Shown in pieces: positions 50,395 through 60,330 of a stretch of DNA of 64,000 nucleotides. The notes under the pieces are model-generated. The model ran no database searches. It was not told the DNA's origin and saw only the letters and a list, made by a program, of their open reading frames with translations. The position numbers and the translations under genes were made by a program. Position 1 is the first letter of the stretch, and each line of letters opens with the position of its first letter. The stretch is taken from contig JAUCBJ010007289.1 of NCBI GenBank assembly GCA_032718475.1, positions 124,001-188,000 on the forward strand. The letters run 5' to 3'. This stretch comes from Nemertoderma westbladi (Eukaryota; Xenacoelomorpha; Nemertodermatida; Nemertodermatidae).

Positions 50395-50692
50395 TGAGTA
50401 GCAGTAAGGCCACCGTGCAATATAACCAATAACCTACTAATCAGTGATTCAGTTATCTCAGTGCAGCAGTGCTAGCGTAGGGTACAGCCAATTAGTTTAG
50501 TTAGGGGATCACGGGACTTTAGTTACCGTATCCCGCCTTGTACACATTCACAACATATCTATATCTTATAACCTCCTATTATACACCGAACTTCAGAACT
50601 CAATTATCTTTACTTCACCCTTACACACGGCGGGGACGCGTGGACTAAATACCACACCGGATAAATCGGGATCCCTCCTGGATCCCGTCACA
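50395..50692 (+). mobile_element. BEL/Pao LTR (298 bp)
   Basis: Starts TGAGTAGCAG, ends GTCACA, and follows a polypurine tract. Its last 30 bases contain a hairpin (GGGATCC-CTCCT-GGATCCC) directly before GTCACA. The minus-strand copy at 33,373-33,673 aligns at both ends and has nearly equal length. Position makes it the 3' LTR of element 1. It also lies 86 bp before the gag ATG of element 2 and could serve as its 5' LTR, but no matching LTR is seen after element 2 pol. No TGG-type primer-binding site follows the end (GTAACTAAAA). Confidence 0.75.
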
Positions 50693-50777
50693 GTAACTAA
50701 AACCAAGCTGCCGCCCTAGTTAAACTCTAAGAACTACCGGTACAACCTAGCTAGCCGAATCATCAGCCACAAACGAG

Positions 50778-52548
50778 ATGAGTGAATCGGGCGAGACACC
50801 GACGCGGACCCCGGACGAAGACCTAACGATCCGCGAGGCCGCGACCAAGCGATACAGGCCCACGACGCCGGAGCCATCGATAACGGGCGAACCGGAAGTC
50901 CAGGACGAGGAGGGCCTGGAACCCGAAGTCGAGCCAAGAGAGAGAGAGAGCGAGACGGAGGGAGAGGGAGATGAGTCGACACGGAACGGAGAACGGCGCG
51001 CCGATGTCGCCGGCCAGCTACCGGCCGAGGGCGACGAGCGGCCCACCGAAACGGCGACGGTGGGGCCGACGGTGCGACGCCGGACACGAAGAGACGGAGG
51101 AGAGATCGGTACCGATGTCGCCGGCCAGCTACAGGCCGAGGGCGACGGACGGCCCACCGGAACGGCGACGGTGGAGCCGCCGGTACGACGTCGAACCCGG
51201 AGGGACGGAGGAGAGGTCGGCGACGAGGACGTCGGGGTTTCTGACCGACTTCGACAGGCCTACAACGCGACCCGGAAGCTGATAAACGACGCCAAGAAGG
51301 AAGGGGCGAAGATAGACGAGGTGAGACTGAGAAAGCGACTAGGTGAGTCGGATAGACACTTAAATTACCTGATACGTTTTGGGCAGAGAGAACTAGCCGG
51401 GGAGAGAGCAAATGGAATTGCAGGCGAACTGTTTGAACTATGGGAGTGTGGGAGTATGGGACCTAGCGTAGCACCAGTGTACATAGGGCCATACTTGGTC
51501 GATGCCCGGGGAGTGAAACCAGTGGGTTGGAAGGGACCTGAAGAGGGCGAATCCGAGGTTAACACCGAGGATTCGGCCTCGTCGGTCGGAGAAAGCTCCG
51601 AAAAGGGGGAGAAAGTTAGTAGGTCGGGAAGGCGGGGGAAGTCCGTCGTAACCGATAAGTCTGCTACATCCTCCGCGAAAGAAAGAGCGGTGAGAAAAAT
51701 AGGGGCCACATACCGTCTCAGCATGGCAGAGCAAGGTCAGAGAGAAATGAAGGAACGGCTAGAGGAGGGAAGAGTGCGGTTAGAGAGGGAAACGGTATTG
51801 CTTAGAGAAACCGGAGAAAGGGCCGAAAGGGCTTTGAAAAGCCTAAGGGAGTATGATGAGATAGAGGAAAGGGAGTGTAGAGAGCGTGAAGCGAGAGAGG
51901 AAAAGGAACGCGAGGAGCGTGAAGCGAGAGAGGAAAAGGAACGCGAGGAGCGTGAGGCGAGAATGGAAAAGGAACGCAAGGAGCGTGAGGCGGAACGCAA
52001 GGAGCGTGAGGCGGAACGCGAGGAGCGTGAAGCGAGAGAGGAAAAGGAACGCGAGGAGCGTGAGGCGAGAATGGAAAAGGAACGCAAGGAGCGCGAGGCG
52101 GAACGCAAGGAGCGTGAGGCGGAACGCAAGGAGCGTGAGGCGGGAATGGAAAAGGAACGCAAGGAGCGTGAGGCGGGAAAGGAAAAGGAACGCAAGGAGC
52201 GTGAGGCGAGAAAGGAAGAGGAACGTAAAGAGCGTGGGGCGAGACGAAGGGAGAGCATTAAGAGTGCCGCAGACTCGGCCATCAAGGACACCCAGGAGCG
52301 TGAGGGGATAGTGGCAAAGGGTGAAAAGGAGCACAAGGAATTAAAGGAACGGCAGAGTGAGTATGCGAAAAATATAATTAGAGGGACGCACGAGTTGGAA
52401 TACGTGCGAGTGGGACCGCCGTCTGAAACTGGGGCCCGCTCGAGTATTTTTGAGGAGCCGAGGGCCGTAGACGTATTTGTTAATACTCCACTGACAGGGA
52501 CCGCACGACAGACTCAAGACTGGTGCGACCGTACGAGCGGGGGGGGGG
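50778..52548 (+). CDS. Element 2 gag, part 1 (coiled coil)
   Basis: Opens at ATG 50,778 (MSESGETPTRTPDEDL). Residues about 75-149 are two 37-residue repeats (111 bp at 51,003 and 51,114) with VAGQLPAEGD and VRRRTRRDGG. From about residue 330 to 500 there is an extreme Glu/Arg/Lys run of EREAREEKE-type repeats, likely a single alpha helix or coiled coil. This is an unusual N-terminal extension for a BEL/Pao gag. The frame itself ends at TAG 52,572, but at the G10 run (52,539-52,548) the reading passes to the next frame, which stays open. Structural particle protein by position. Confidence 0.7.
51003..51224 (+). repeat. 111-bp tandem duplication in element 2 gag
   Basis: Two in-frame copies (51,003-51,113 and 51,114-51,224) begin GATGTCGCCGGCCAGCTA and encode 37 residues each. 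They differ at several bases. Confidence 0.88.
51886..52250 (+). repeat. GC-rich Glu/Arg coding repeats in element 2 gag
   Basis: Short direct repeats built from AAGGAACGCRAGGAGCGTGA. They keep the frame and encode an alternating Lys/Glu/Arg helix. Copy number probably varies between elements. Confidence 0.85.
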
Positions 52549-53284
52549 TAATAATAATAATAATGGTACAGTAGACGTTGTTAATATTAATAGTACCGTA
52601 TGGGATAACGCTAATCAAACCTTTATTACAGGAAATACTTTGCCTGGTGGTAGTAATTTAAATTTAAATCAGAACGATCCCAGTGTTAATGTAGAAAATA
52701 ATCCTAATATTGATGTAGTTACGCAAAATAATTCAAATAATCAAAATAATAACTCGAATTCGGACCTACAAAATAACTTAAATAACGCAATTACACAGAA
52801 TAATTCGAATAATTCAAATAATGATCTTAGCCCGAATTTACAAAATAATTCAGATAACGTAGTCGCGCAGAATAATACAAATGATTTTATTTCAAATGAG
52901 CAAATTAGTTCCGTTTCCAATATGGGTGCTATTAATGTAAATACGTCTGGCCTACATAGTAGACAGGTTAGTAGACAGGGAGCAGAGGGCCTGGTAGGCC
53001 ACGTAGTTAGTAGACAGGGAGCAGAGGGCCTGGTAGGCCACGTAGTTAGTAGACAGGAAGCAGAGGGCCTGGTAGGCCACGTAGTTAGTAGACAGGGAGC
53101 AGAGGGCCTGGTAGGCCACGTAGTTGGTAGGCAGGGAGTAGAGGGTCCAGTAGGCCACGCAATAGCAGAGGGAGAGGCGAGGGTGAATAGACCCGACTGT
53201 GGTAGGGTTGATGTGTCGACTAGAGAGATATATAGTAGCGGGGCGAGAGGTAGCGAAGTTAGATGTAGCGAGTGGGGGGGGGGG
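52539..53284 (+). CDS. Element 2 gag, part 2 (Asn-rich plus 13-residue repeats)
   Basis: Reached by a -1 shift at G10. Starts with an NNNNN run and an Asn-rich low-complexity stretch (52,549-52,900, very AT-rich, unlike the GC-rich flanks). Five tandem 39-bp repeats follow (52,970-53,164) encoding SRQGAEGLVGHVV and variants. Then a Gly/Arg-rich part leads to the G11 run at 53,274, where a second -1 shift is needed. The frame itself continues to 53,656 but with shadow-like Arg-rich sequence. No enzymatic domain. Confidence 0.6.
52970..53164 (+). repeat. 39-bp tandem repeats, five copies
   Basis: Units start at 52,970, 53,009, 53,048, 53,087 and 53,126. The first four are almost identical; the fifth has about nine differences. 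Each encodes 13 residues in frame. Confidence 0.92.
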
Positions 53285-56200
53285 CTACGAGCACCCCACA
53301 ACAGAAAGTTAGCGGCGAGAAGGGGGGGGCAGAGAGTGTCCCACAGCCGTCAGCGGACAATGCGAGGGCCGAACAAGGTAAACCGCAACAACCGGCGACG
53401 GAAAGTAATAGGGGGATTGCGAGTATCCCCAGCGACGTGCGATCGAGCAGAGAAAGACAGGTTGACGTCGCGGGAGGGCAGACGGAGCGTCGAGCCCGAT
53501 CAGAGGAGGAAAGAAGAACAGTGGGGTTTAACCGGGAGGTCGACGAGAGATCTCGTGAGCGGGAATATTCCACTGATAGAAGAAGAGAGGAAGAGAGTAG
53601 TAGAAGTATCGCCGCAAAAGATAGAAGAGCGAGGACAGACAGCGAGCCGTCGGTAGTCGAGATGAGAACGGAGAGTCAGTGGGGTCGGACTCCGGGAGAT
53701 TGCCGTCGCCCCGGAGGGATGCGATCCGATGAGACGCATTACACGCCGAGAGAGGGGTACGCGATGTACCGGTACGAAGATGAAAACGGTGGAGAGGGGG
53801 GTCGAAGAGAAACTTTCCGACGGAATATACCTACCGATCGAGAATACGGTAGCCGCAGGGAGGATTGTTCGAGAAGAATAAACTTCGATCCCGAGCAACA
53901 CATGCAGACTGTGGGGCATACTGTAGGTCTTACTGCACATACCGTAGGCCATACTGAGAGAGGCGATGTAGGCGATAGGATAGCGCGGACAACGGGATTA
54001 AACCCGGAAGTCGCGGAATACATACCGGCGGGTAGGCCAGAAGCTGATAGGCCTATACCGGTACCAGCACAGCAGTATGACTACAGCATGCAGGGACATA
54101 ACATATACCCAGGGGAGGGGGGAATTATTGCGGATAGGTGTATGGGCCCCAACATACTAACATCAACCCCAGTACCAGACATACCGGTGGGGGGGGGACA
54201 GGGTGACATTCCCCCATCACAATATCAACAATATACCCCGACAGGAACAAGAACAACGAGACCCCTAGATGAAAACAGGTCGTGTGATACAGACATATGG
54301 AGGGGGCCGCTACCCCCGATGACATATCCGAGTCAGAGAAGATCAAGAAATAGGACGGACGAACCGCACCAGACAAGGGAAACTATACAGCACCCGTCGA
54401 ATCCATTAGAAGCGCAGGCAATGGGGATGGCCACGTTGATCGATGCGTTGAAAACGAGGATCGAATTACCACCCGTGGAACCGTTCAAATTCGATGGGAG
54501 CAGGCCGGAAGAATACTTACAGTTTCGGCGAATGTATAGTAACGAAATACTAACAAAAAACTTGACGCAGGCAGAGTGCCTAAAGTATCTACAAGTGTAC
54601 ATGGGAGGCCCAGCATACGATATCGTGAGGCAATACCAGGGAATAGAGGGCGGCTTCACGACAGCATGGCGGGCACTGGATAGGGAATACGGGCACCCGG
54701 CCAAGATCATCAGGCAGACGCTGAGAGGCATAACATCGGGTGGCCTACAGGATAATCCCGTTAGCATTAAGACGTTTGCTAACAAAGTCGAGAAGGCGCT
54801 GATCGTGCTGAAGACGCTAGACGCGCCATATGAACTCAACGCGTCCAATAACATCACCACGATAGCGCAGGCACTACCGAGCTGGCTGCGCAACAAATGG
54901 AGGAAGATCGCTTTCTCCACCCGAGACAAAAAGGGTGCGGAACCAGGTTTAGAAGAAATGTCAAACTTCTTAAATTACGAGGCTGAACTAATAACGGACC
55001 CAGTTTATAGTGAAGATAGCCTGGGAAAGGGACCAAAGACAGATCATTACAGGCCCAAACCAGAGCACAATACATCGAACGCGTTACCGAGACTCAGGCA
55101 ATCATTGCCATATGCAGCGACGCAGGGGACTGCAAGTCCACAGACAAGCGAAGATAAGACAACATCAAGGGACGGACAGGGGAGCAATAACAACATGAAT
55201 AAACATAACCCCAGTACGTCCAGTAGGTCAAACCCAGTCAATAAGAATAGTAGGGACTTTGGTACGAATATAACTGCGATACGCAATGCATTATATAAAG
55301 AGGGCTACGACCCAAAGAGCAAATGCCAGTTACACGCAAATGCGCTTCATAAAACCATGAACTGCAGGTACTGGCAGGCGCTACCGAGGCAAGACCAGAT
55401 AGATTACGCGTCGAGCAATAAAATCTGCTCGCGATGTGTGAAGAGTGGACACAAGGCCAGGGAATGCCAAGAGAAACCGGTCAAGTTTGGCCAAAGGAGA
55501 GGCCAGACGATGGCAACGAGCACAGTAGGGGCGAAGAAGAGAGGAACAGTGCTACTTGGAGTAGTACCAGTACGAGTGATCGGGGAAGGCAATCGATCAG
55601 TAACAACACTAATGCTGGTTGATGGTGGAGCTGCCTTCACATTAGTTGAGGAATGGGTAGCCGAAGAAATAGGGTTGAGAACGAGGCCAAGCAGGATGGC
55701 GGTGACAACCATCTCTAGTAAAGACGAGATCCTAGAGATGAGGACAGGACGGTGCGCAATTGCAGCAGTGGCACCAGGATGCGATTATGGGGCAACCATC
55801 GACCCCATCCAAGTAATAGAGTCAATTAACATCAATGCCAGGCGGCCAACCAACATCGAGGTCGAGCAATACAAATTCCTGGATAACATTGACTTCTCAA
55901 TCCCAAACGTGGACGTTAGGAAGGTATCCATCATAGTAGGCATGGACTGCCCAACGGCCCACGAGAGAATGCAAACGGTCTTCGGCGAAGACAAGCAGAG
56001 CGACCCGGTGGCCATATTAACGCCATTCGGGTGGACGCTGAGTGGTCCAATTAAGAGCAAGATACCATTCAGGATGTCGGAGACATCAGGATGCATGTTC
56101 GCGGGAACAATGCAGGAAATGGGTGACGAGGGAGCAGAGGAGCAGCTTAAAAGACTGCTCAGACAGGACTTCGAGGGACTGAAAGAGACCGGGGTCGGGA

Positions 56201-59200
56201 CCTCGGTAGAAGACAAGCAGGCTTTACAAAGTGTGGAGGAATCGATGACGTGTGATGAGGGGCGGTATACAATAGGAATGGTGTGGAAACTACCGAAGAT
56301 ACCGCTACCCGATAATAGAGGGATGGTACTCACGAGACTCCGCAAGCTGAAACAAACACTACAACGGAGCCCCGAGAAGAACGAGTACATTCACAAAACC
56401 ATTAAGAAGTACGTCGAGAAAGGATGGGCCGTGGAGTTACCGGTCGACGAACCGAACACGGACAGGACATACTACCTGCCACTCCACGTAGCTTTAGACC
56501 CAAAGAAAGGTAAACTTAGGATGGTAGTCGATGCATCGGCAAAGACCGACGGAAAGTGCTTAAACGATTACCTACTAGAGGGCCCAAACATATACAATTC
56601 GGGCATAGAAGTACTACTTAGATTTAGGAATGGGAAACACGCCTTCACGTGTGACATAGAAGGCATGTTCAACCAAGTCCGAGTAACAGAGGAAGATAGC
56701 GATAGTCAACGCTTCTTATGGTATAACGGCGAAGAAGAACCGCCTATAATACCGGCATATAAGATGGTAGTACAAAACATGGGGGCCAAGTCGTCCTCAT
56801 TTACGACGACTATGGCAGTGAGAGACACGGTAAAGGGGAAGGAGGATAGATATAGCAGTAGGGCCGTCGATATGATCAGACGCGGTTTCTACGTAGACGA
56901 CGGCATGGAGTCTGGAAATACGGTTGAGGAGATACTGGAAACAGGGCGCGAGGTTCGCGACATCCTGAAAGGATCCGGCTTCAACCTGACCAAATTCCAA
57001 TCCAGTTCAGAAGAATTTATCAGGGAAATAGAAGACAAGAAACCAGAATCGACCATGGACAACCCTACAACAGCCAAAGGACAGGACATGGCGATTAAGA
57101 GAACGGAATCCCAGCAGAAGGCGTTGGGAATCGTGTGGGATAGAAAAACAGACGAACTGAAGTATCAGCTGAGCCAGGAGGGCGCAGACACCCATACGAA
57201 GAGGGGTTACGTATCGTATATAGCAAGGATATACGATCCCTTAGGCCTAGCATCCCCATTACTAGTCACGGGGAAACAGATACTCAAGAGAGTATATAAG
57301 TTGAAGGATGAGTGGGACGTAGAGGTACCAGAAGACATCAAGAAACAGTGGAGCAAATGGACAGGAGACTTGGAGAGGATGGGAACATACAACATGCCGC
57401 GAGTGTATTTCCCGGACGGGAACATGACGAATCTGGACCTACATATGTTCTCCGACGCGTCGTTAGAGGCATACGGAGCGGCACTCTATTTAGTACAACG
57501 AGAGGGGCCTCACAAGCCCAGATTAGCCTTTAGCAAAGCTAAGTCAACGCCGCCAGATTCAGCATCTGTTCCCAAGTTAGAATTGACAGCTGCGAGACTA
57601 GGAGTTAGAGCCACAGCCTACCTAGTGGATACAATTCCCAACATAGTGGAGACACACTACTGGACGGACTCCATGGTAGTGCTTGGTTGGCTACACAACG
57701 AAAAGACGAGGTACCCGATATTCGTCGCGAATAGAGTGGACGAAATAAGGGCGAGCACAGAACTGGAAAGGTGGCACTACTGCCCAACAGACGAGAACCC
57801 AGCGGACTTGCTGTCGAGGGGCGTGGAACGCCACACTTTCTTAAAGAAAGAAGCATTGTGGCAACACGGGCCACAATTTCTGAGCGATAGGGAGGCCTGG
57901 CCGCCGATGAGGAAGGTGGACCCGGGCTCGGAAGTAGTATCAGAAGGAGAAGAGGGAGATTCAGAGGGAGAAGAGATATACTCCCAGATGGTGAGGGAGA
58001 TCAGGGACGTGCAACCAGGAAGGGAACTGTGCGATAACCCGACGGATAAACTCCTCAGCTACAGTTCTAGTTGGTATAAGACCAAGAAACTAGTGGCGTA
58101 CTGGAGAGCCTTTGGGAATTTCCTTGCGGGAGTCGGCAAGGACAAGAAGACCAGGACAACCATAGATCTGGAAGGAGCGGCCAAGGCAGTGATCCGCTAT
58201 GAACAACGCAAGAACTACGGCGACGAGGTGGAACGTGTCGGTAACCAACAACATCTCCGACGGGATAGCGAGTTGATCACGCTGTCGCCACAACTCAACG
58301 AGGATGGGATCCTAGTAATGAATTCTAGGGTGGGATATAACAACAGTATAGTCGTGCCACCGAAACCCATCATCATTCCCACAGGATCGCCTATAGTCCA
58401 CCAGATCATATGGGACTCCCACAAATCGATACTGCATGGGGGCACCAACCGAACCCTCACAGAGATAAGGAGGACCTATTGGGTCAAACAATTAAGGAAG
58501 AAGGTGAAAGCGGTAGTGGGACAGTGTCAGACCTGCCGACGAGCGAAGAAGGAGCGAGCCGTACAGGAGATGGCGCCACTACCGGCGAGTAGGGTAAGAC
58601 AGCACGACCCGCCATTTACGCATTGCGGTGTGGACATGTTCGGGCCGATAAAGATCAAGGTGATGCGACACACGGAGAAACGCTACGGTATTATCTTCGT
58701 ATGCAACAATACGCGGGCGGTAGGGATAGAACTCGCCCAAGATGCAACCGCATCAGCTTTCATTAACGCCTTAGAAAGGTTTAGGGACCGCAAAGGTGGG
58801 ACGATCGCAGTGATATACAGCGACAACGGCACCAACTTTGTGGGCGCAGAGAATGAGATGGCAGAGGCCTTAGACATCTTGGAGGGAGAAGAAGTCAGGG
58901 CGGCCATGAGAAGACGACAAGTGAAGTGGGAGAGAAGGACGCCGTATGCACCACATACATTAGGATGCGTCGAGAGACTCGTGGGCAGTTCAAAACGTCT
59001 AATGACGAAGTTGATGAACACCCACATGGTCACTGAAGACGTCTTACGGACAGTACTTGCGAACTGCGAGGGGATCATTAATAGCAGACCGCTATACCCG
59101 GAGAATGATGACCCTGAGTCATTAGACGTGTTGACGCCTAGCCATTTCCTGATGGAAAGGCCAGCGACCATAGATATGCGGGGTGTAGACCCAGATGATA

Positions 59201-59529
59201 TACACTCCCGCCAAAGTTGGAAAGTAGCTAAAGCAATTAGCGCAGAGTATTGGAGGAGGTGGGTAGAAGAATACCTGCCCATGCTCCATAAGCGAAGCAA
59301 GTGGAGGAAGCCAAACAGGGAGTTGAGAGAGGGAGATCTCGTAATCGTCACGGATGATACTATCATCAACAACCAATGGCGGTTGGCGAGAGTTGTAGGC
59401 ACCTACTCCGACGAGGACGGAAGAGTCCGATCGGTAGAAGTGCGGATAGGTGGAAAGATAGGTGCGAAAGACAGAAAAACCTACAGGAGAGCAGTAGGTA
59501 AATGCTGTCTTCTAGAAGGGGCACCTTAA
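53272..59529 (+). CDS. Element 2 gag-pol polyprotein
   Basis: 2,085 codons without a stop. The first codons only mark where the frame opens at the G11 run. Order: charged linker; gag core from about residue 397 (PVEPFKFDGSRPEEYLQF, then WRALDREYG); CCHC knuckle C719-X2-C722-X4-H727-X4-C732; aspartic protease with MLVDGGAAFTLV (Asp784; DGG instead of D-S/T-G). RT has Asp1128 (TCDIEGMFNQV) and YVDD (Asp1209, Asp1210). RNase H has Asp1395, Glu1437, Asp1466 and Asp1512. Integrase has an HHCC domain from His1717 and core Asp1788, Asp1851, Glu1901 (D,D49E). It ends with an SH3-like tail (REGDLVIVTDD, WRLARVVG). All sites needed for copying and integration look filled; protease is the one unusual site. 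Confidence 0.92.
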   Translation: MGGGATSTPQQKVSGEKGGAESVPQPSADNARAEQGKPQQPATESNRGIASIPSDVRSSRERQVDVAGGQTERRARSEEERRTVGFNREVDERSREREYSTDRRREEESSRSIAAKDRRARTDSEPSVVEMRTESQWGRTPGDCRRPGGMRSDETHYTPREGYAMYRYEDENGGEGGRRETFRRNIPTDREYGSRREDCSRRINFDPEQHMQTVGHTVGLTAHTVGHTERGDVGDRIARTTGLNPEVAEYIPAGRPEADRPIPVPAQQYDYSMQGHNIYPGEGGIIADRCMGPNILTSTPVPDIPVGGGQGDIPPSQYQQYTPTGTRTTRPLDENRSCDTDIWRGPLPPMTYPSQRRSRNRTDEPHQTRETIQHPSNPLEAQAMGMATLIDALKTRIELPPVEPFKFDGSRPEEYLQFRRMYSNEILTKNLTQAECLKYLQVYMGGPAYDIVRQYQGIEGGFTTAWRALDREYGHPAKIIRQTLRGITSGGLQDNPVSIKTFANKVEKALIVLKTLDAPYELNASNNITTIAQALPSWLRNKWRKIAFSTRDKKGAEPGLEEMSNFLNYEAELITDPVYSEDSLGKGPKTDHYRPKPEHNTSNALPRLRQSLPYAATQGTASPQTSEDKTTSRDGQGSNNNMNKHNPSTSSRSNPVNKNSRDFGTNITAIRNALYKEGYDPKSKCQLHANALHKTMNCRYWQALPRQDQIDYASSNKICSRCVKSGHKARECQEKPVKFGQRRGQTMATSTVGAKKRGTVLLGVVPVRVIGEGNRSVTTLMLVDGGAAFTLVEEWVAEEIGLRTRPSRMAVTTISSKDEILEMRTGRCAIAAVAPGCDYGATIDPIQVIESININARRPTNIEVEQYKFLDNIDFSIPNVDVRKVSIIVGMDCPTAHERMQTVFGEDKQSDPVAILTPFGWTLSGPIKSKIPFRMSETSGCMFAGTMQEMGDEGAEEQLKRLLRQDFEGLKETGVGTSVEDKQALQSVEESMTCDEGRYTIGMVWKLPKIPLPDNRGMVLTRLRKLKQTLQRSPEKNEYIHKTIKKYVEKGWAVELPVDEPNTDRTYYLPLHVALDPKKGKLRMVVDASAKTDGKCLNDYLLEGPNIYNSGIEVLLRFRNGKHAFTCDIEGMFNQVRVTEEDSDSQRFLWYNGEEEPPIIPAYKMVVQNMGAKSSSFTTTMAVRDTVKGKEDRYSSRAVDMIRRGFYVDDGMESGNTVEEILETGREVRDILKGSGFNLTKFQSSSEEFIREIEDKKPESTMDNPTTAKGQDMAIKRTESQQKALGIVWDRKTDELKYQLSQEGADTHTKRGYVSYIARIYDPLGLASPLLVTGKQILKRVYKLKDEWDVEVPEDIKKQWSKWTGDLERMGTYNMPRVYFPDGNMTNLDLHMFSDASLEAYGAALYLVQREGPHKPRLAFSKAKSTPPDSASVPKLELTAARLGVRATAYLVDTIPNIVETHYWTDSMVVLGWLHNEKTRYPIFVANRVDEIRASTELERWHYCPTDENPADLLSRGVERHTFLKKEALWQHGPQFLSDREAWPPMRKVDPGSEVVSEGEEGDSEGEEIYSQMVREIRDVQPGRELCDNPTDKLLSYSSSWYKTKKLVAYWRAFGNFLAGVGKDKKTRTTIDLEGAAKAVIRYEQRKNYGDEVERVGNQQHLRRDSELITLSPQLNEDGILVMNSRVGYNNSIVVPPKPIIIPTGSPIVHQIIWDSHKSILHGGTNRTLTEIRRTYWVKQLRKKVKAVVGQCQTCRRAKKERAVQEMAPLPASRVRQHDPPFTHCGVDMFGPIKIKVMRHTEKRYGIIFVCNNTRAVGIELAQDATASAFINALERFRDRKGGTIAVIYSDNGTNFVGAENEMAEALDILEGEEVRAAMRRRQVKWERRTPYAPHTLGCVERLVGSSKRLMTKLMNTHMVTEDVLRTVLANCEGIINSRPLYPENDDPESLDVLTPSHFLMERPATIDMRGVDPDDIHSRQSWKVAKAISAEYWRRWVEEYLPMLHKRSKWRKPNRELREGDLVIVTDDTIINNQWRLARVVGTYSDEDGRVRSVEVRIGGKIGAKDRKTYRRAVGKCCLLEGAP

Positions 59530-59640
59530 ATTAGAGTTAGTGTGAAGTTTAGTCGTCCAAGTTTTGGACTGAGGGGGGTGGGATTGAGGGCGAGACGCCC
59601 TTCCCACACAAATAAAATAAAATAAAAAAATAAAAATAAA
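59530..59640 (+). other. Element 2 3' tail: purine tract and hairpin
   Basis: After TAA comes GAGGGGGGTGGGA, then a strong hairpin (GTGGGA..GGGCG-AGA-CGCCC.TCCCAC, about 59,577-59,605), then an AAATAAAAT-rich run. The purine tract is a candidate plus-strand primer. What follows does not match the LTR at 50,395, so the 3' LTR cannot be placed. Confidence 0.6.
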
Positions 59641-60330
59641 AGTTAGTTAGTTAGTAGGTACGTAGTACCTAGAGTTAGTTAGTTAGTAGGTACGTAGTAG
59701 CTAGAGTTAGTTAGTTGATAGGTACGTAGTACCTAGAGTTAGTTAGTTAGTAGGTACGTAGTACCTAGAGTTAGTTAGTTGATAGGTACGTAGTACCTAG
59801 AGTTAGTTAGTTAGTAGGTACGTAGTACCTAGAGTTAGTTAGTAGGTACGTAGTACCTAGTTAGAGTTAGAGTTAGAGGGTACGTAGTACCTAGTTAGAG
59901 TTAGAGGGTACGTAATGCCTAGTTAGAGTTAGAGTTAGAGGGTAGGTAGTACCGATAGAGTTAGAGTTAGTAGGTACGTAGTACCTAGGTAGAGTTAGAG
60001 TTAGAGGGTACGTAGTACCGATAATTAGAGAGTTAGTAGGTACGTAGTACCTAGTTAGAGTTAGAGTTAGAGGGTACGTAATGCCTAGTTAGAGTTAGAG
60101 GGTAGGTAGTACCGATAGAGTTAGAGTTAGTAGGTACGTGGTACCTAGTTAGAGTTAGAGTTAGAGGGTACGTAGTACCGATAGTTAGAGAGTTAGTAGG
60201 TACGTAGTACCTAGTTAGAGTTAGAGTTAGAGGGTACGTAGTACCGATAGTTAGAGAGTTAGTAGGTACGTAGTACCTAGTTAGAGTTAGAGTTAGAGGG
60301 TACGTAGTACCATTAGTTAGAAAGAGAGAG
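59641..60330. repeat. Minisatellite of TAGGTACGTAGTACCTA hairpins
   Basis: About 20 units of roughly 32 bp alternate a GTTAGTTAGTT or GTTAGAGTTAGAG part with TAGGTACGTAGTACCTA. The latter is a perfect 7-bp stem around GTA. The second half of the array contains a longer period in which ATGCCT and ACCGAT variants recur in order. Lies between element 2 and the next gag-like frame; may be part of an LTR or UTR. Confidence 0.92.

Larger units (their letters stand above)
50693..59583 (+). mobile_element. BEL/Pao element 2, body (pol intact)
   Basis: gag, protease, RT, RNase H and integrase in order, with a polypurine-like GAGGGGGGTGGGA (59,571-59,583) after pol. The pol part is one open frame with every catalytic residue I checked present, so this is much younger than element 1 and a different lineage (pol sequences differ greatly). 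gag needs two -1 shifts at G10 and G11 runs to be continuous. The 5' LTR may be 50,395-50,692; the 3' LTR is not identified. Confidence 0.85.

Noticed and set aside
51737-52336. 199-residue minus-strand Ser/Arg/Leu repeat frame
   Set aside because: Antisense of the charged gag repeats of element 2.
53272-53656. Arg-rich end of the 377-residue frame starting at 52,523
   Set aside because: Overlaps gag-pol in another phase; after the G11 run the gag-pol frame carries the recognisable protein.
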